Positions 38,530 through 47,721 of a DNA stretch of 64,000 nucleotides are shown piece by piece. This stretch comes from Algoriphagus iocasae. Its GTDB lineage: Bacteria; Bacteroidota; Bacteroidia; Cytophagales; Cyclobacteriaceae. Under the pieces are notes generated by a model. It did not search any database and had not been told where the DNA came from. It saw nothing but the letters and a program-made list of their open reading frames with translations. Within the stretch, counting starts at the first letter, position 1. Each line of letters opens with the position of its first letter. Position numbers and translations under genes: made by a program. The stretch spans positions 682,001-746,000 of the forward strand of contig NZ_JACIJO010000001.1 of the NCBI RefSeq assembly GCF_014206875.1. Reading direction: 5' to 3'.

Positions 38530-39138
38530 ATGAAGTTTATCCCGATTCTTGTTTTCTTCTTACTCAGTGTTTCTCTTTCGGCTCAGACCAAATATCGAGA
38601 TGAGATGGGCAGGTCTGTTTCCAAAGATGAATTCCAGAATAAGATATTGAACGGACCATATTTCGGAGTGCCCAGTGAGGATCCTGAGGTGATGATGTTG
38701 ATCTATCGAATGCCTTTTGGAAAGGTGGAACCGGAGATTTTCTACGAGAAATTGGGAAAAGCGCAGGATCTCAATGAAGGCAAATCCCTGATTGTCGTTT
38801 ATTATCCGGGAAAGGATGAGTGCAATTCTACAGGCGACAATGCCAACGATACCCGATACTTTCAGAAAAGTCATGACTATCTGTTGAAAACGGCAGCCAA
38901 GCGAAATGCGGGTGAACCGGCATATATTTTCAAGAACTCCCATGGGTTGGAGAAATACCAGGGAATCATGACCTGGATGCCTGATCCTGATGGAGTTTTC
39001 GAAAATCAATTTTTTAAATTTCCGTATCCTTGCAGAAGTTTCGTGGTGATTCATCCCAGCGGAGAATACCGCGCGATTTTGGGGGAGTTTCCCAATAATC
39101 AGATCGATCAGGCGCTGAAAATTTTGAACAAGAATTAA
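38530..39138 (+). CDS. Secreted protein of unknown function
   Basis: 202 residues with a signal peptide (MKFIPILVFFLLSVSLSAQ). The mature domain has conserved-looking stretches EMGRSVSKDEF, YYPGKDECNSTGDNAND and FPYPCRSFVVIHPSGEYRAI, with two cysteines that could form a disulfide. Size and pattern vaguely suggest a thioredoxin-like fold without an active-site CxxC. I do not recognise the family. It lies four bases before the GNAT gene and is likely cotranscribed with it. Confidence 0.65.
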   Translation: MKFIPILVFFLLSVSLSAQTKYRDEMGRSVSKDEFQNKILNGPYFGVPSEDPEVMMLIYRMPFGKVEPEIFYEKLGKAQDLNEGKSLIVVYYPGKDECNSTGDNANDTRYFQKSHDYLLKTAAKRNAGEPAYIFKNSHGLEKYQGIMTWMPDPDGVFENQFFKFPYPCRSFVVIHPSGEYRAILGEFPNNQIDQALKILNKN

Positions 39139-39141
39139 ACA

Positions 39142-39660
39142 ATGGGTTCTATAACGATTGAGGAAGTTAAAGCAGGAGAACTTGAGGAGTTGGTTTTGAT
39201 GGCCAGAAAGTCATTTTTGGAGGCTTTTACTGCAGGAAACAAAATCGAGAATGTGTATGCCTACTTGGATGAAGCTTTCACCTTGCCGCAGTATCAAAAA
39301 GAATTCTTGAATCCCAGCTCCAAGTTTTTTGTGGCAAAAAAGGAGGGGAAAATCATCGGATATACCAAAGTGAATCAGGTTCCGGCACAGACAGATATCC
39401 ATGATCCAAGTAGTTTGGAGATTTCCCGGCTGTATATTTTGGAGGAGTTTTTAGGAATAGGTCTTGGGAAGGATTTATTGGATTATGCTTTTGATTTTGC
39501 CAGAAAGCAAGGCTTGGAATATGTCTGGCTGGGTGTCTGGGAGAAGAATGCACGAGCAATCCGATTTTATGAAAAGAACGGTCTGGTGAAATTCGGGACG
39601 CATCCTTTTCCTTTTGGAGATGAAATCCAAACGGATTGGTTGATGAAAAAAAGTGTTTAG
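39142..39660 (+). CDS. GNAT-family N-acetyltransferase
   Basis: 172 residues. The acetyl-CoA-binding region is clear: LEISRLYILEEFLGIGLGKD matches the Q/RxxGxG/A loop in modified form, followed by WLGVWEKNARAIRFYEKNG, the usual beta5-alpha4 signature. Similar to PaiA-like polyamine/peptide acetyltransferases in length and N-terminal pattern (LVLMARKSFLEAF). The acceptor substrate is not deducible. Confidence 0.85.
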   Translation: MGSITIEEVKAGELEELVLMARKSFLEAFTAGNKIENVYAYLDEAFTLPQYQKEFLNPSSKFFVAKKEGKIIGYTKVNQVPAQTDIHDPSSLEISRLYILEEFLGIGLGKDLLDYAFDFARKQGLEYVWLGVWEKNARAIRFYEKNGLVKFGTHPFPFGDEIQTDWLMKKSV

Positions 39661-39830
39661 CCAATCCTAAGGGGAATAGTGAACAGCTGAACAAAATCCT
39701 TCTTGAAGGGAAATTTCCGGAAGAGGAGAATTGAAAGAAAATAGTTTATTTTTATTTTCAAGCTTTTTAAATTTTCTCTGTTTGCTTAACAACTGACGGG
39801 TGATTTACTTGAATTTTAGAAGTTCAAATT

Positions 39831-39867
39831 AGGCAATTCCCCCTTTCTAAAGGGGGCAGGGGGATTT
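39831..39867. repeat. REP-like C/G-block palindrome
   Basis: AATTCCCCCTTT-CT-AAAGGGGG-CA-GGGGGATTT: one C5 block that can pair with either of two G5 blocks. It lies in the 277-base gene-free stretch 39661-39937, which shows nothing else. Such elements recur in many bacterial genomes. Confidence 0.5.
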
Positions 39868-39937
39868 AAACAAGATAGACGAAACATAATTTTACTAGGT
39901 AAATTCATGCGGATACGCATAAATTAGATTAATCAGA

Positions 39938-42316
39938 ATGAAGCTGAAACCGATTTTTTGGATCCTGTTGATTTCCTTCTTAGGAGCTGCCTTGTATTTC
40001 CAGACTTACAATTATGGCTATTCAGGAGATGACGGGATTTACGCCTATTTCAATAGAGTTACCCAAAAAGGATTGGAAGAATGGACCGAATTGTTCAAGT
40101 ATGGTTCCATGAATTTCATCTCCATCAATCCGGTCAACACAAGTATTTACAGGCCATTTACCTTATTGACTTTTGCCATTGAATACCAGATTTTTGGCGA
40201 GTTTAATGCCTCCAATGGTCATATCCTGAATGTGATTTTATATTTCGGATTATTGCTGATTTTGGGCAAATTCCTGTTGATTTTATCGGAGAAAAAGAAT
40301 TTACCGGTATTTGTCCCGCTGTTGATTTTGGCTTTGTACGCAGTACATCCGATCCATACAGAAGTGGTGGCTTCGGTCAAAAGTAGGGATACCTTACTGG
40401 CATCATTATTTGCCTTTTCAGCAATTTTGCTTTGGGTTTCTTCCGAGTCAAAAGTTAAAATGCTAAAGCAAATTGGGATCGGGATACTTTTCTTTTTGTC
40501 ATTGATTTCCAAAGAAGAGACGATTACGTTTTTGGCTTTGGTGTTTTTGATTGCTTATTTCTTTCAGAATAAAACTGTCGTACAAAGTGCCAAAGAGGTC
40601 CTTCCTTTTTTGATTCCGGTGATCCTTTACATGGTCTTTAGAGGGCTGGTACTCGATAAGGCAGCGACTACCTATGACTCCAAAATCAATTCTATTCTAT
40701 ACGGGCTTTCGGGTGGGGAGCGCTTGGCGACCAACTTGTATATCTATCTTCAGTATCTGAAATTATTGATTTTCCCGCACCCGCTTTCTTGGGATTATTC
40801 ATTCAGTCAGATCGATGTACAGACTTTCCAGAATCCAATTGTCTGGTTGAGTTTGTTGACTTTTGGTGTGTTGATTTATTTCGCTGTCAAAGGCTTTAAA
40901 AAGCGAAGCTTATTTAGTTTCGGGATCCTGTTTTACCTGGCTACATTCTCCATTTTTGCCAACCTAACAAACTCACTGACTATCGGCTCCAATCTGGGAG
41001 AGCGATTTATGTTTATCCCTTCTCTGGCTTTTAGTTTTCTGGTGGTCTATGGACTTTACCGTTTGTTGACCTATTATAAAATTGAAAAAAGTTCTTTAGT
41101 GACCTTGCTGGTGCTTGTTCCCTCTTTATTGGCATTTTCATGGAAAACGGTGGATCGCTCTCCGGTTTGGAAAAACGGATTAGCACTCTCTTCTTCAGGA
41201 GTAGAAACAGCTCCAAAAAGCTGGAGAACACATGTGATGTATGCAGAGGAACTGAGGTTGGAAGCAGCCAAATTGAAAAAAACTTCTCCAGATTCTGCCA
41301 AAGATTACTTTGCCCTGTCTGTTGTACACTTTGACAAAGCCTATGAGATTCTGGGCAAAGATGCTCCCGTTTCTCAATATTTGGCACCGTTGGCGGAGGT
41401 GTTATTGGGAGTTGGTGATACTACACGAGCAAAATTGGTTCTCGAAGAAAGCATCAAAAAACAGCCCAATGTATATTTTTCAAAATTTAAATTAGCGGCC
41501 GTTTCCTATGAAGAAGGAGATTTTGAGAAGGCAAGAAAATTTTACTTGGAGAGTTTGAAAGCTGATAAACCAGACCTGTATGCCACTTATAAAAACCTGG
41601 GTTTAACCTATATGAGGTTAAACGAAAAGGAAAATGCGATTTCTTCTCTCGAAAAAGCAGTCGAAATCCAAGATGATCCTGAGCTAAAGCGAAATCTCGC
41701 TTACTTATATACAGAAATCGGAGACCTTGAAAAGGCGGAATCCTATCAATCGGATGACGATGATTTTTCGGTGGAGGAAACAGCTTTTTTAATTGCTTTG
41801 AGAGCTGGGAATGATGCTTTTGAGAATAAAAACTTTGCTTTGGCGGCTGCTGAATATGGGAAGGTAGAATCAGCATTTGAAGAGTTTGGAGGCTCGGAGA
41901 AATATCCATCTTACTATGCTGCTTACGGAAAATCACTTCTTGAAACCCGAGATACCTTGGCGGCGAAAGCTAGATTCTTAAAAGCGTATCAATCTGATCC
42001 TTCTAATTCTGTCGTGTTAACCAACCTTGGGACGATTTCCTTTTTGAAGGATAAAAATTATGCGAATGCTGAAAAGTATTTTAGAGCTGCCGTGGAAGCA
42101 GGGCATGAGGATCAATTCTCTGCTTTAAATAATCTTGGTACAGCACTGATCGTGCAAAGGAAGGAAAAAGAGGCGATTGAAGTTTATGAGAAAGCCTTGC
42201 AATATGGTACCAGCAAGTCAGTTCTTTCCAATTTATATCTGTTGAATAAAGCAGTGGGGAATGAAGATAGAATGAATTTCTATCAGGAGCAGTTACAAAA
42301 AATCTCCAATCAGTAA
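39938..42316 (+). CDS. TMTC-like GT-C glycosyltransferase with C-terminal TPR repeats
   Basis: 792 residues. Residues 1 to about 400 hold about ten TM helices with the GT-C acidic motif after TM1 (YGYSGDDGIYAYFNRV) and VHPIHTEVVASVKSRDTLLA, typical of PMT/DUF1736-type proteins. From about 430 to 790 there are tandem TPRs (YEEGDFEKARKFYLESLKAD, YKNLGLTYMRLNEKENAISS). This layout parallels eukaryotic TMTC O-mannosyltransferases and is common in Bacteroidota. Probably transfers a lipid-linked sugar to exported proteins; acceptor unknown. Confidence 0.8.
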   Translation: MKLKPIFWILLISFLGAALYFQTYNYGYSGDDGIYAYFNRVTQKGLEEWTELFKYGSMNFISINPVNTSIYRPFTLLTFAIEYQIFGEFNASNGHILNVILYFGLLLILGKFLLILSEKKNLPVFVPLLILALYAVHPIHTEVVASVKSRDTLLASLFAFSAILLWVSSESKVKMLKQIGIGILFFLSLISKEETITFLALVFLIAYFFQNKTVVQSAKEVLPFLIPVILYMVFRGLVLDKAATTYDSKINSILYGLSGGERLATNLYIYLQYLKLLIFPHPLSWDYSFSQIDVQTFQNPIVWLSLLTFGVLIYFAVKGFKKRSLFSFGILFYLATFSIFANLTNSLTIGSNLGERFMFIPSLAFSFLVVYGLYRLLTYYKIEKSSLVTLLVLVPSLLAFSWKTVDRSPVWKNGLALSSSGVETAPKSWRTHVMYAEELRLEAAKLKKTSPDSAKDYFALSVVHFDKAYEILGKDAPVSQYLAPLAEVLLGVGDTTRAKLVLEESIKKQPNVYFSKFKLAAVSYEEGDFEKARKFYLESLKADKPDLYATYKNLGLTYMRLNEKENAISSLEKAVEIQDDPELKRNLAYLYTEIGDLEKAESYQSDDDDFSVEETAFLIALRAGNDAFENKNFALAAAEYGKVESAFEEFGGSEKYPSYYAAYGKSLLETRDTLAAKARFLKAYQSDPSNSVVLTNLGTISFLKDKNYANAEKYFRAAVEAGHEDQFSALNNLGTALIVQRKEKEAIEVYEKALQYGTSKSVLSNLYLLNKAVGNEDRMNFYQEQLQKISNQ

Positions 42317-42349
42317 CCAAAAAGAAAGGCAACCAATCGGTCGCCTTTC
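42317..42349 (-). terminator. Terminator of the OmpA-like gene (minus strand)
   Basis: On the minus strand GAAAGGCGACC-GATT-GGTTGCCTTTC is followed by TTTTTGG: an 11-bp stem with one mismatch, between convergent genes. Confidence 0.7.
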
Positions 42350-42378
42350 GGATCTATAAATAGGGCTCGTCGATCAGA

Positions 42379-43056
42379 TTAATCCTGACCTAACTCACCT
42401 CGTTCAGCCATTTTTTGCATCTTTTTGTTTGCATAAATTGCTACCTCTACACGTCTATTTTGCTGTCTACCGGCTTCAGTTTCATTTGTGGCAACTGGTT
42501 GAGCCTCTCCATAAGCAGCTGTTTCCAATCTTGATTTTTCGACTCCTAGATCAGTTAAGTAATCTTCTACGGAGTAGGCTCTCCTTTTAGAAAGATCCAA
42601 GTTGTACTCATCCGAACCTGTGGCATCGGTATGACCTTCTACAAGAATGTTGGTGTCTTCATATTTCTTTAAAGTCTCTGAAAGCTCAGATAAATTTTCT
42701 TTGGAATTAGAATTCAGATTTGAATCATCCACTGCAAACATCAACCCAGAGTCGAAAGTGATTTTGATACCTTCACCTACACGCTCTACAGTTGCTCCTT
42801 CAAGATCTCTTCTCAATTCCTCGGCAGCTTTGTCCATTTCGTTACCGATAATTGCACCGGCAGTACCACCGATAGCAGAACCGATCAAAACACCTGTTGC
42901 GGTATGGTCCTTACCAGCAATTACTCCACCTAGAACACCTCCGGCTGCACCACCAATGGCACCACCTTTTACGGCATTACTGGATTTACAACTTACAGCT
43001 CCCAAACTAGCGGAAGCAATCATCATAGTATAAAGAATTTTGTTGGTCGTTTTCAT
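42379..43056 (-). CDS. OmpA-family lipoprotein with glycine zipper
   Basis: 225 residues from the ATG at 43056, which gives a lipoprotein signal (MKTTNKILYTMMIASASLGA, Cys after VS); the longer reading to 43101 adds 15 residues with no signal character. A glycine-zipper segment (GGAIGGAAGGVLGGVIAGKD and GSAIGGTAGAIIGNEMDKA, about 30-75) precedes a peptidoglycan-binding OmpA domain (about 115-210; ILVEGHTDATGSDEYNLDLS, LSKRRAYSV, QQNRRVEVAI). It anchors the outer membrane to peptidoglycan. Resembles YiaD-like proteins. Strong call. Confidence 0.92.
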   Translation of the reverse strand: MKTTNKILYTMMIASASLGAVSCKSSNAVKGGAIGGAAGGVLGGVIAGKDHTATGVLIGSAIGGTAGAIIGNEMDKAAEELRRDLEGATVERVGEGIKITFDSGLMFAVDDSNLNSNSKENLSELSETLKKYEDTNILVEGHTDATGSDEYNLDLSKRRAYSVEDYLTDLGVEKSRLETAAYGEAQPVATNETEAGRQQNRRVEVAIYANKKMQKMAERGELGQD

Positions 43057-43373
43057 AACTTTTTTGTTTGATGAAATCTTCAAGTTCAATTCACATACCA
43101 TTGCGAATGCAGGCTATTTTGGCCGTTTATTGGGATTTCTCATGGAAATAAATTCCCGAATTTGGGGAGAGATCCACAGTTTTTATTGCTGATTTTGGGA
43201 ATTTGGTTGAAAAGAAAAAAGGAAAAAATAGGGTCTATGAAAAACTATAAATACGCTTCATCAAGAAGCTATTCTTTGTAATTTGATCAGAAAGTGAAAA
43301 GGATCAAGGTTACTTTACATGATTTCATTGGTTTCAAGTTTTCAACAGGTATTTTCGTCTAAATTCTTTTCAA
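43057..43373. other. Intergenic spacer between divergent genes
   Basis: 317 bases between the OmpA-like lipoprotein (-) and the phosphodiesterase (+). It should hold both promoters, but I see no exact TAnnTTTG on either strand; TATTTTCG at 43350 is the closest on the plus strand. No ORF or hairpin stands out. Confidence 0.4.
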
Positions 43374-44621
43374 ATGAAAAAATTACTTATTCTCATCCTT
43401 CTTTTAGTTTTTGGGCTTCAATTCTTTGCCTTCTCGCAGGATAAGAAGGAACCAGTGGTGATTTTGATCTCTCTGGATGGTTTCAGATACGATTATGTGG
43501 AGAGATTCCAACCCGAAAATCTAAGCAGATTTATATCCTCGGGAACCGCCGCAAAGTCCTTAATTCCATCTTTTCCAACCAAGACTTTTCCTAATCATTA
43601 CACCATTGCTACCGGGATGAGGCCGGAGCATCACGGCATCGTGGACAATTCCTTTTTTAACCCGGAGAGAAATCAGGTTTATCAAATCAATAAGAGGGAA
43701 TTGATAACAGATGGAAGCTGGTATGGAGGTACGCCGCTTTGGGTTCTAGCAGAGAAAAATGGGATGAAAGCAGCCAGTTACTTTTTCGTTGGTTCGGAGG
43801 CAGATGTACAAAAAACAAGACCAAGCTACTATTTTGATTATGATGCTAGAATCAATAATCTGACAAGAGTCAGTCAGGTTTTTGAATGGCTTCAGATGCC
43901 GGACTCTATAAAACCGCGAATGATCACCATGTATTTTTCGGACATGGATGACGTTGGTCATATGTATGGGGCGGAAAACGACGAAAAGCTTTCAGAGACC
44001 TTGTATCGCCTGGATAGAGAACTAGGAGCTTTAATAGAAGGAGTGAAAAGCCTCGATCAAGATGTGAACATAATCATCGTTTCTGATCATGGGATGGCAA
44101 ACGTATCAGCAGAAAAGTACATTCCTTTGGATAAAATCACGGATGGGGTTTCAGGAAAAGTTGTTAATAGCGGTGCATTGGCACATATATACCTTGATGA
44201 TCCGGCTGATAAACTGGAAGCGATTAAAAAGTTGAAAGAACGGGAAGTAGGTTTTGTGGTTTTTGATCCGGCAGATAAGAATTATTATCAGGATATCAGT
44301 GTTTATGGAGATCGGATTGGCGACATTATCATCCTAGCTGATCTTGGGAATTACTTCATGGACAATGAGGAATATCGGGAAGTGATTTCCAGAAGAATGA
44401 GGATGGATGAAACTTCGGTTAGAGGAACGCATGGTTTCAGTCAAAAATATCCCGAAATGCATGGGATTTTCTATTCCAATGGCCCACAAATCAAAGAAGG
44501 AATGAAGATCGATTCGTTTGATAATATTCATATTTACCCATTGATCTGTGAAATTTTAGGATTGCCTGTACCTGAGGATATCGACGGAGATTTGAAGGTA
44601 CTCGAACCGATATTGAAATAA
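43374..44621 (+). CDS. Nucleotide pyrophosphatase/phosphodiesterase (alkaline phosphatase superfamily)
   Basis: 415 residues with a signal peptide (MKKLLILILLLVFGLQFFAF). Metal and catalytic residues of the NPP family are visible: SLDGFR, nucleophile Thr in FPTKTFPNHYT, DMDDVGHMYG, VSDHGMAN and GTHGF near the C-terminus. Exported NPPs hydrolyse nucleotide pyrophosphates or phosphodiesters and release phosphate in the periplasm. It lies four bases before the truncated haemoglobin gene, so the two are probably cotranscribed, though no functional link is known. Confidence 0.92.
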   Translation: MKKLLILILLLVFGLQFFAFSQDKKEPVVILISLDGFRYDYVERFQPENLSRFISSGTAAKSLIPSFPTKTFPNHYTIATGMRPEHHGIVDNSFFNPERNQVYQINKRELITDGSWYGGTPLWVLAEKNGMKAASYFFVGSEADVQKTRPSYYFDYDARINNLTRVSQVFEWLQMPDSIKPRMITMYFSDMDDVGHMYGAENDEKLSETLYRLDRELGALIEGVKSLDQDVNIIIVSDHGMANVSAEKYIPLDKITDGVSGKVVNSGALAHIYLDDPADKLEAIKKLKEREVGFVVFDPADKNYYQDISVYGDRIGDIIILADLGNYFMDNEEYREVISRRMRMDETSVRGTHGFSQKYPEMHGIFYSNGPQIKEGMKIDSFDNIHIYPLICEILGLPVPEDIDGDLKVLEPILK

Positions 44622-44625
44622 TAAG

Positions 44626-45027
44626 ATGGATAGAATAGATATCAGAAGTAGAAAAGAAGTGGATTTTTTGGTTCGCAGATTTTATGATCAAATTAGGGTT
44701 CATGAGACACTGGGGCCGATCTTTAATGGGGTTGTCAAAGATTGGGATCATCACCTGATCCATCTCTCTGATTTTTGGGAAATGATCCTTTTACAAACCG
44801 GGCCCGGAGCCGGTAAATTTAATCCAACCAAAGTTCATCGAGAGGTAGATTCGGCAGTTGATAATAGCATCGAACAAGCTCATTTTGGCAATTGGCTGGA
44901 ACTATGGTTTAATACAATTGATCGGTATTTTGAAGGCGAAGTGGCCGATTATGCAAAAGAACATGCCAGAAGGATGGCTCATATGTTATTTATGAGGATT
45001 TGGGAGGCTCGAGTGGAGAAGTCTTAA
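44626..45027 (+). CDS. Group III truncated haemoglobin
   Basis: 133 residues of globin fold with the group III pattern: VDFLVRRFYDQIRVHETLGP, then IFNGVVKDWDHHLIHLSDFW and a C-terminal RMAHMLFMRIWEAR. The proximal histidine is probably the one in IEQAHFGNWLELW, and the distal region lies in the KDWDHHLIHL segment. Group III proteins are linked to NO or peroxide handling. It sits between a phosphodiesterase and a formate/nitrite channel gene (78 bases downstream), a context compatible with nitrite/NO metabolism. Confidence 0.88.
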   Translation: MDRIDIRSRKEVDFLVRRFYDQIRVHETLGPIFNGVVKDWDHHLIHLSDFWEMILLQTGPGAGKFNPTKVHREVDSAVDNSIEQAHFGNWLELWFNTIDRYFEGEVADYAKEHARRMAHMLFMRIWEARVEKS

Positions 45028-45104
45028 ACTTAAAATTTCAAATCAGTTCATTTACTTATTTTAGTATGGAAACGTTTTTGAAAGGAGCAGCCTAAAACTT
45101 GACT

Positions 45105-46025
45105 ATGGAAAAAGAAGATAAAAATCTTGAAGCGGATTTGAAGAAGCAGGCGGCTGAAGAGAAAAGGGTCGCTGCGGAAGAAAAAAAGAAGCAGAAAGTT
45201 ATAGATAAGGAAATCCAAGGCACCAAAAAAACGGGGAAGGATCTACCAAAATCACATGGGGAGATATTGCGGGATCAGATTTCTGATGCCCAGGAAACCT
45301 ACGAAAAAAGCCCAAGTAGTCTGTTTTTAAGTTCGATTACAGCAGGATTGGAAATAGGATTCAGTTACTTGATGATCTGTACGGTATTTTTCTTTTTTGG
45401 TGGAAGAATGGAGGAAGATGCTGTTTTTAAAATGATTTCTCTGGTGTATCCTCTGGGGTTTATTCTGGTGGTTTTGGGGCAAAGTATCCTCTTTACTGAA
45501 CAAACAGCTTTACTGACTTTACCGGTTTTGAATAAGAAACAAACGATTGGTGCGATGCTTCGGCTGTGGGGAATTGTCATCAGCGGGAATTTGATCGGTG
45601 GTTATATGATGGCTCTGATTCTAAACTGGCTCGGTCCAAGACTTGGTATTTTCAATTCGGAAGTAGTTATCACCATTGCATCTCATGTGGTGGATTCTGC
45701 TCCTCAAGTAATCCTGGTCAGCGCTATTATAGCAGGCTGGTTAATGGGTTTGCTGTCTTGGTTATTGGCATCGGTAAGAGATACGATCAGCCGAATTGTG
45801 ATGATCTTTTTGATTACCTCTGTATTGGCTTTCACGGGATTGCATCACAGCATTATCGGCAGTATTGAGGTGTTTTCGGGAATGCTGAATTCAAATGAAA
45901 TCAGTTTATTGGATTATCTTTCATTTCAAAGCTTGGCCTTATTGGGAAATGCCTTCGGTGGAGCAATTTTCGTGGGATTGATCAAATACAGGGCATTTGT
46001 GTATAATATCATTAGCAACAAATAG
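45105..46025 (+). CDS. Formate/nitrite transporter family protein with charged N-terminal extension
   Basis: 306 residues from the ATG at 45105. The first 70 residues are a lysine- and glutamate-rich coiled coil (AEEKRVAAEEKKKQKVIDKE) not present in classical FocA/NirC. The channel domain follows with about six TM helices: FLSSITAGLEIGFSYLMICT, LFTEQTALLTLPVLNKKQ, WGIVISGNLIGGYMMALIL and GNAFGGAIFVGLIKYR. The family forms pentameric channels for small monovalent anions. The extension may bind a cytoplasmic partner; this is inference. Confidence 0.87.
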   Translation: MEKEDKNLEADLKKQAAEEKRVAAEEKKKQKVIDKEIQGTKKTGKDLPKSHGEILRDQISDAQETYEKSPSSLFLSSITAGLEIGFSYLMICTVFFFFGGRMEEDAVFKMISLVYPLGFILVVLGQSILFTEQTALLTLPVLNKKQTIGAMLRLWGIVISGNLIGGYMMALILNWLGPRLGIFNSEVVITIASHVVDSAPQVILVSAIIAGWLMGLLSWLLASVRDTISRIVMIFLITSVLAFTGLHHSIIGSIEVFSGMLNSNEISLLDYLSFQSLALLGNAFGGAIFVGLIKYRAFVYNIISNK

Positions 46026-46046
46026 TAGACATCAAAACTCCTTCCT

Positions 46047-46772
46047 ATGAATTTCCGACTATTCTCTTTTCTCTTGATCGCATTTGGGTCTTTTGGTTTT
46101 TGGCAATGTAATTCCAAAGAAAAAGTGGAGGAGAAAATGGAAGTTGAGAAGAAAATGGAGCCCATCTCTTTATTCAATGGGGAAAATCTGGAAGGCTGGC
46201 ATATGGATGTGCCCGACCTCGAAGCAGATAGCAGTCTGAGAATCCCGTTTATCATTCGTGATGGTTTGTTGGTGAGTTTGGGGACTCCTGAGGGGCATTT
46301 GATCACAGATCAAGAATATGAGAATTACACCTTGGAACTCGATTACCGATTTGCCGGTGAGCCGGGAAATTGCGGCATTTTGGTTCATGCCTCTGAGCCA
46401 AGAGCTTTGTATGATATGTTTCCGAAGTCCATTGAAGTTCAATTGATGCATTCCAATGCAGGGGACTTTTGGTGTATTCAGCAGGATATCCAAGTAGATG
46501 ATATGGAAAGTCGCAGGGGTCCAAAAGAGGATTGGGGCGTTTCTGAAGGAAAAGAAAGAAGAGTGAAGAATCTAACAGATGATTCTGAGAAGCCACTGGG
46601 CGAATGGAATCATATCAAAATCACTTGCGATGGAGATAAAATCACTGTTTGGCTCAATGGAGAATTAGTCAATGATGGCTATGGGGCAACAGCGCAAAAA
46701 GGTCAAATTGCCTTGCAGGCCGAGGGGGCAGAAGTCGAGTTTAAAAACATTTTTTTGACAGAAATTGAATAA
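46047..46772 (+). CDS. DUF1080 (3-keto-disaccharide hydrolase-like) lipoprotein
   Basis: 241 residues with a lipoprotein-type signal (MNFRLFSFLLIAFGSFGFWQ then Cys). The concanavalin-like DUF1080 domain shows ISLFNGENLEGWHM, TLELDYRFAGEPGNCGILVH, SIEVQLMH, the WNHIKI step and QGQIALQ-like KGQIALQAEG. Members are exported lectin-like or hydrolytic proteins; some cleave 3-keto-glycosides. It follows the FNT gene by 21 bases on the same strand. The activity is not established here. Confidence 0.85.
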   Translation: MNFRLFSFLLIAFGSFGFWQCNSKEKVEEKMEVEKKMEPISLFNGENLEGWHMDVPDLEADSSLRIPFIIRDGLLVSLGTPEGHLITDQEYENYTLELDYRFAGEPGNCGILVHASEPRALYDMFPKSIEVQLMHSNAGDFWCIQQDIQVDDMESRRGPKEDWGVSEGKERRVKNLTDDSEKPLGEWNHIKITCDGDKITVWLNGELVNDGYGATAQKGQIALQAEGAEVEFKNIFLTEIE

Positions 46773-46955
46773 AGCCAATTCCAATCAATAACATCCGTAT
46801 TGCTATCGGATATACATTAAAAAAATCCTATATTTTAGAGTTGTAAATTATTGTTGTTCAATTTATTGCTTGATTCTCTAAGTAAAATTATAGTTCAAAA
46901 TTGAATTATTTAAACAGGAGATTCCAGGCAATTCCATCAACTCAGGATTTTTAGA

Positions 46956-47702
46956 ATGGAAAAGTACCTGGTCATTATTAATTGGCGAACTTTTGTGGCT
47001 TTAGCCATTACCGCCTTGACTACACATTTTACACTGGAGAAAAATTTCCAGTATAATTTTGATCTGACAATGATCAGTATCGCCATTATTTTTCCTTTGG
47101 TATTTACGATTCGTGGAGCTTTCAAAAGAAGGGAAAAAGCCATTGAGCATTTGTCCAAATTCAAATCCGGTTTGATCACAGTGGATATTTGTCTTCAGAG
47201 TCAGACTAAAATCGGAGAGGAGGATAAGAAGGCTTTGAAGCAGATCATTGAGAATATTTCTAGGTATTTGTTGGAATATTTAGGTCCAGAACCGACCCCA
47301 ATTGAGACTGTAAGGGCTGAAGCAAAGAAAATCAGCGATTATATAAAAGAGAGGTCAGTTTCCATGAAATTCAATGCCTCCCTAAAAATTCAAGGGTTTA
47401 TGAGAGATGTGCTGCAGTCGATTGAAAATACAGCCGCGATTAAGGAGCATAGAACTCCTACTTCGATTCGTGCTTATTGTTTGATATTCATTTACTTATA
47501 TCCAATTATCTATATTCCTTCTATCTATTTTAGGTTGCTGGAAGGAGGTTCGAAAAGTGATTCTTGGATCCTATATTCTTTGGGTTTGATTTCTTCTTTT
47601 ATCCTGATTTCGCTTTTTAATGTACAGGAGCAATTGGAAAATCCATTTGATCAAAAAGGAGTAGATGATGTGAAATTGGAGATGTTTGATATGAATAAAT
47701 AG
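46956..47702 (+). CDS. Membrane protein, possibly bestrophin-like
   Basis: 248 residues with TM segments near 10-28, 37-55, 178-198 and 206-224. Two features recall bestrophin-type (RFP-TM) anion channels: KEHRTPTSIRAYCLIFIYLY before the second TM pair and a C-terminal EQLENPFDQKGVDDVKLE, like the ENPFG-D-D segment of that family. Overall similarity cannot be judged by eye, so the call is tentative. It precedes the CotH-like gene by about 20 bases. Confidence 0.5.
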   Translation: MEKYLVIINWRTFVALAITALTTHFTLEKNFQYNFDLTMISIAIIFPLVFTIRGAFKRREKAIEHLSKFKSGLITVDICLQSQTKIGEEDKKALKQIIENISRYLLEYLGPEPTPIETVRAEAKKISDYIKERSVSMKFNASLKIQGFMRDVLQSIENTAAIKEHRTPTSIRAYCLIFIYLYPIIYIPSIYFRLLEGGSKSDSWILYSLGLISSFILISLFNVQEQLENPFDQKGVDDVKLEMFDMNK

Positions 47703-47721
47703 TTTTTTGAGGATTTTTAAA

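Noticed and set aside
38560..39054. 164-residue minus-strand frame
   Set aside because: Antisense to the secreted protein that has a clear signal peptide; composition not protein-like.
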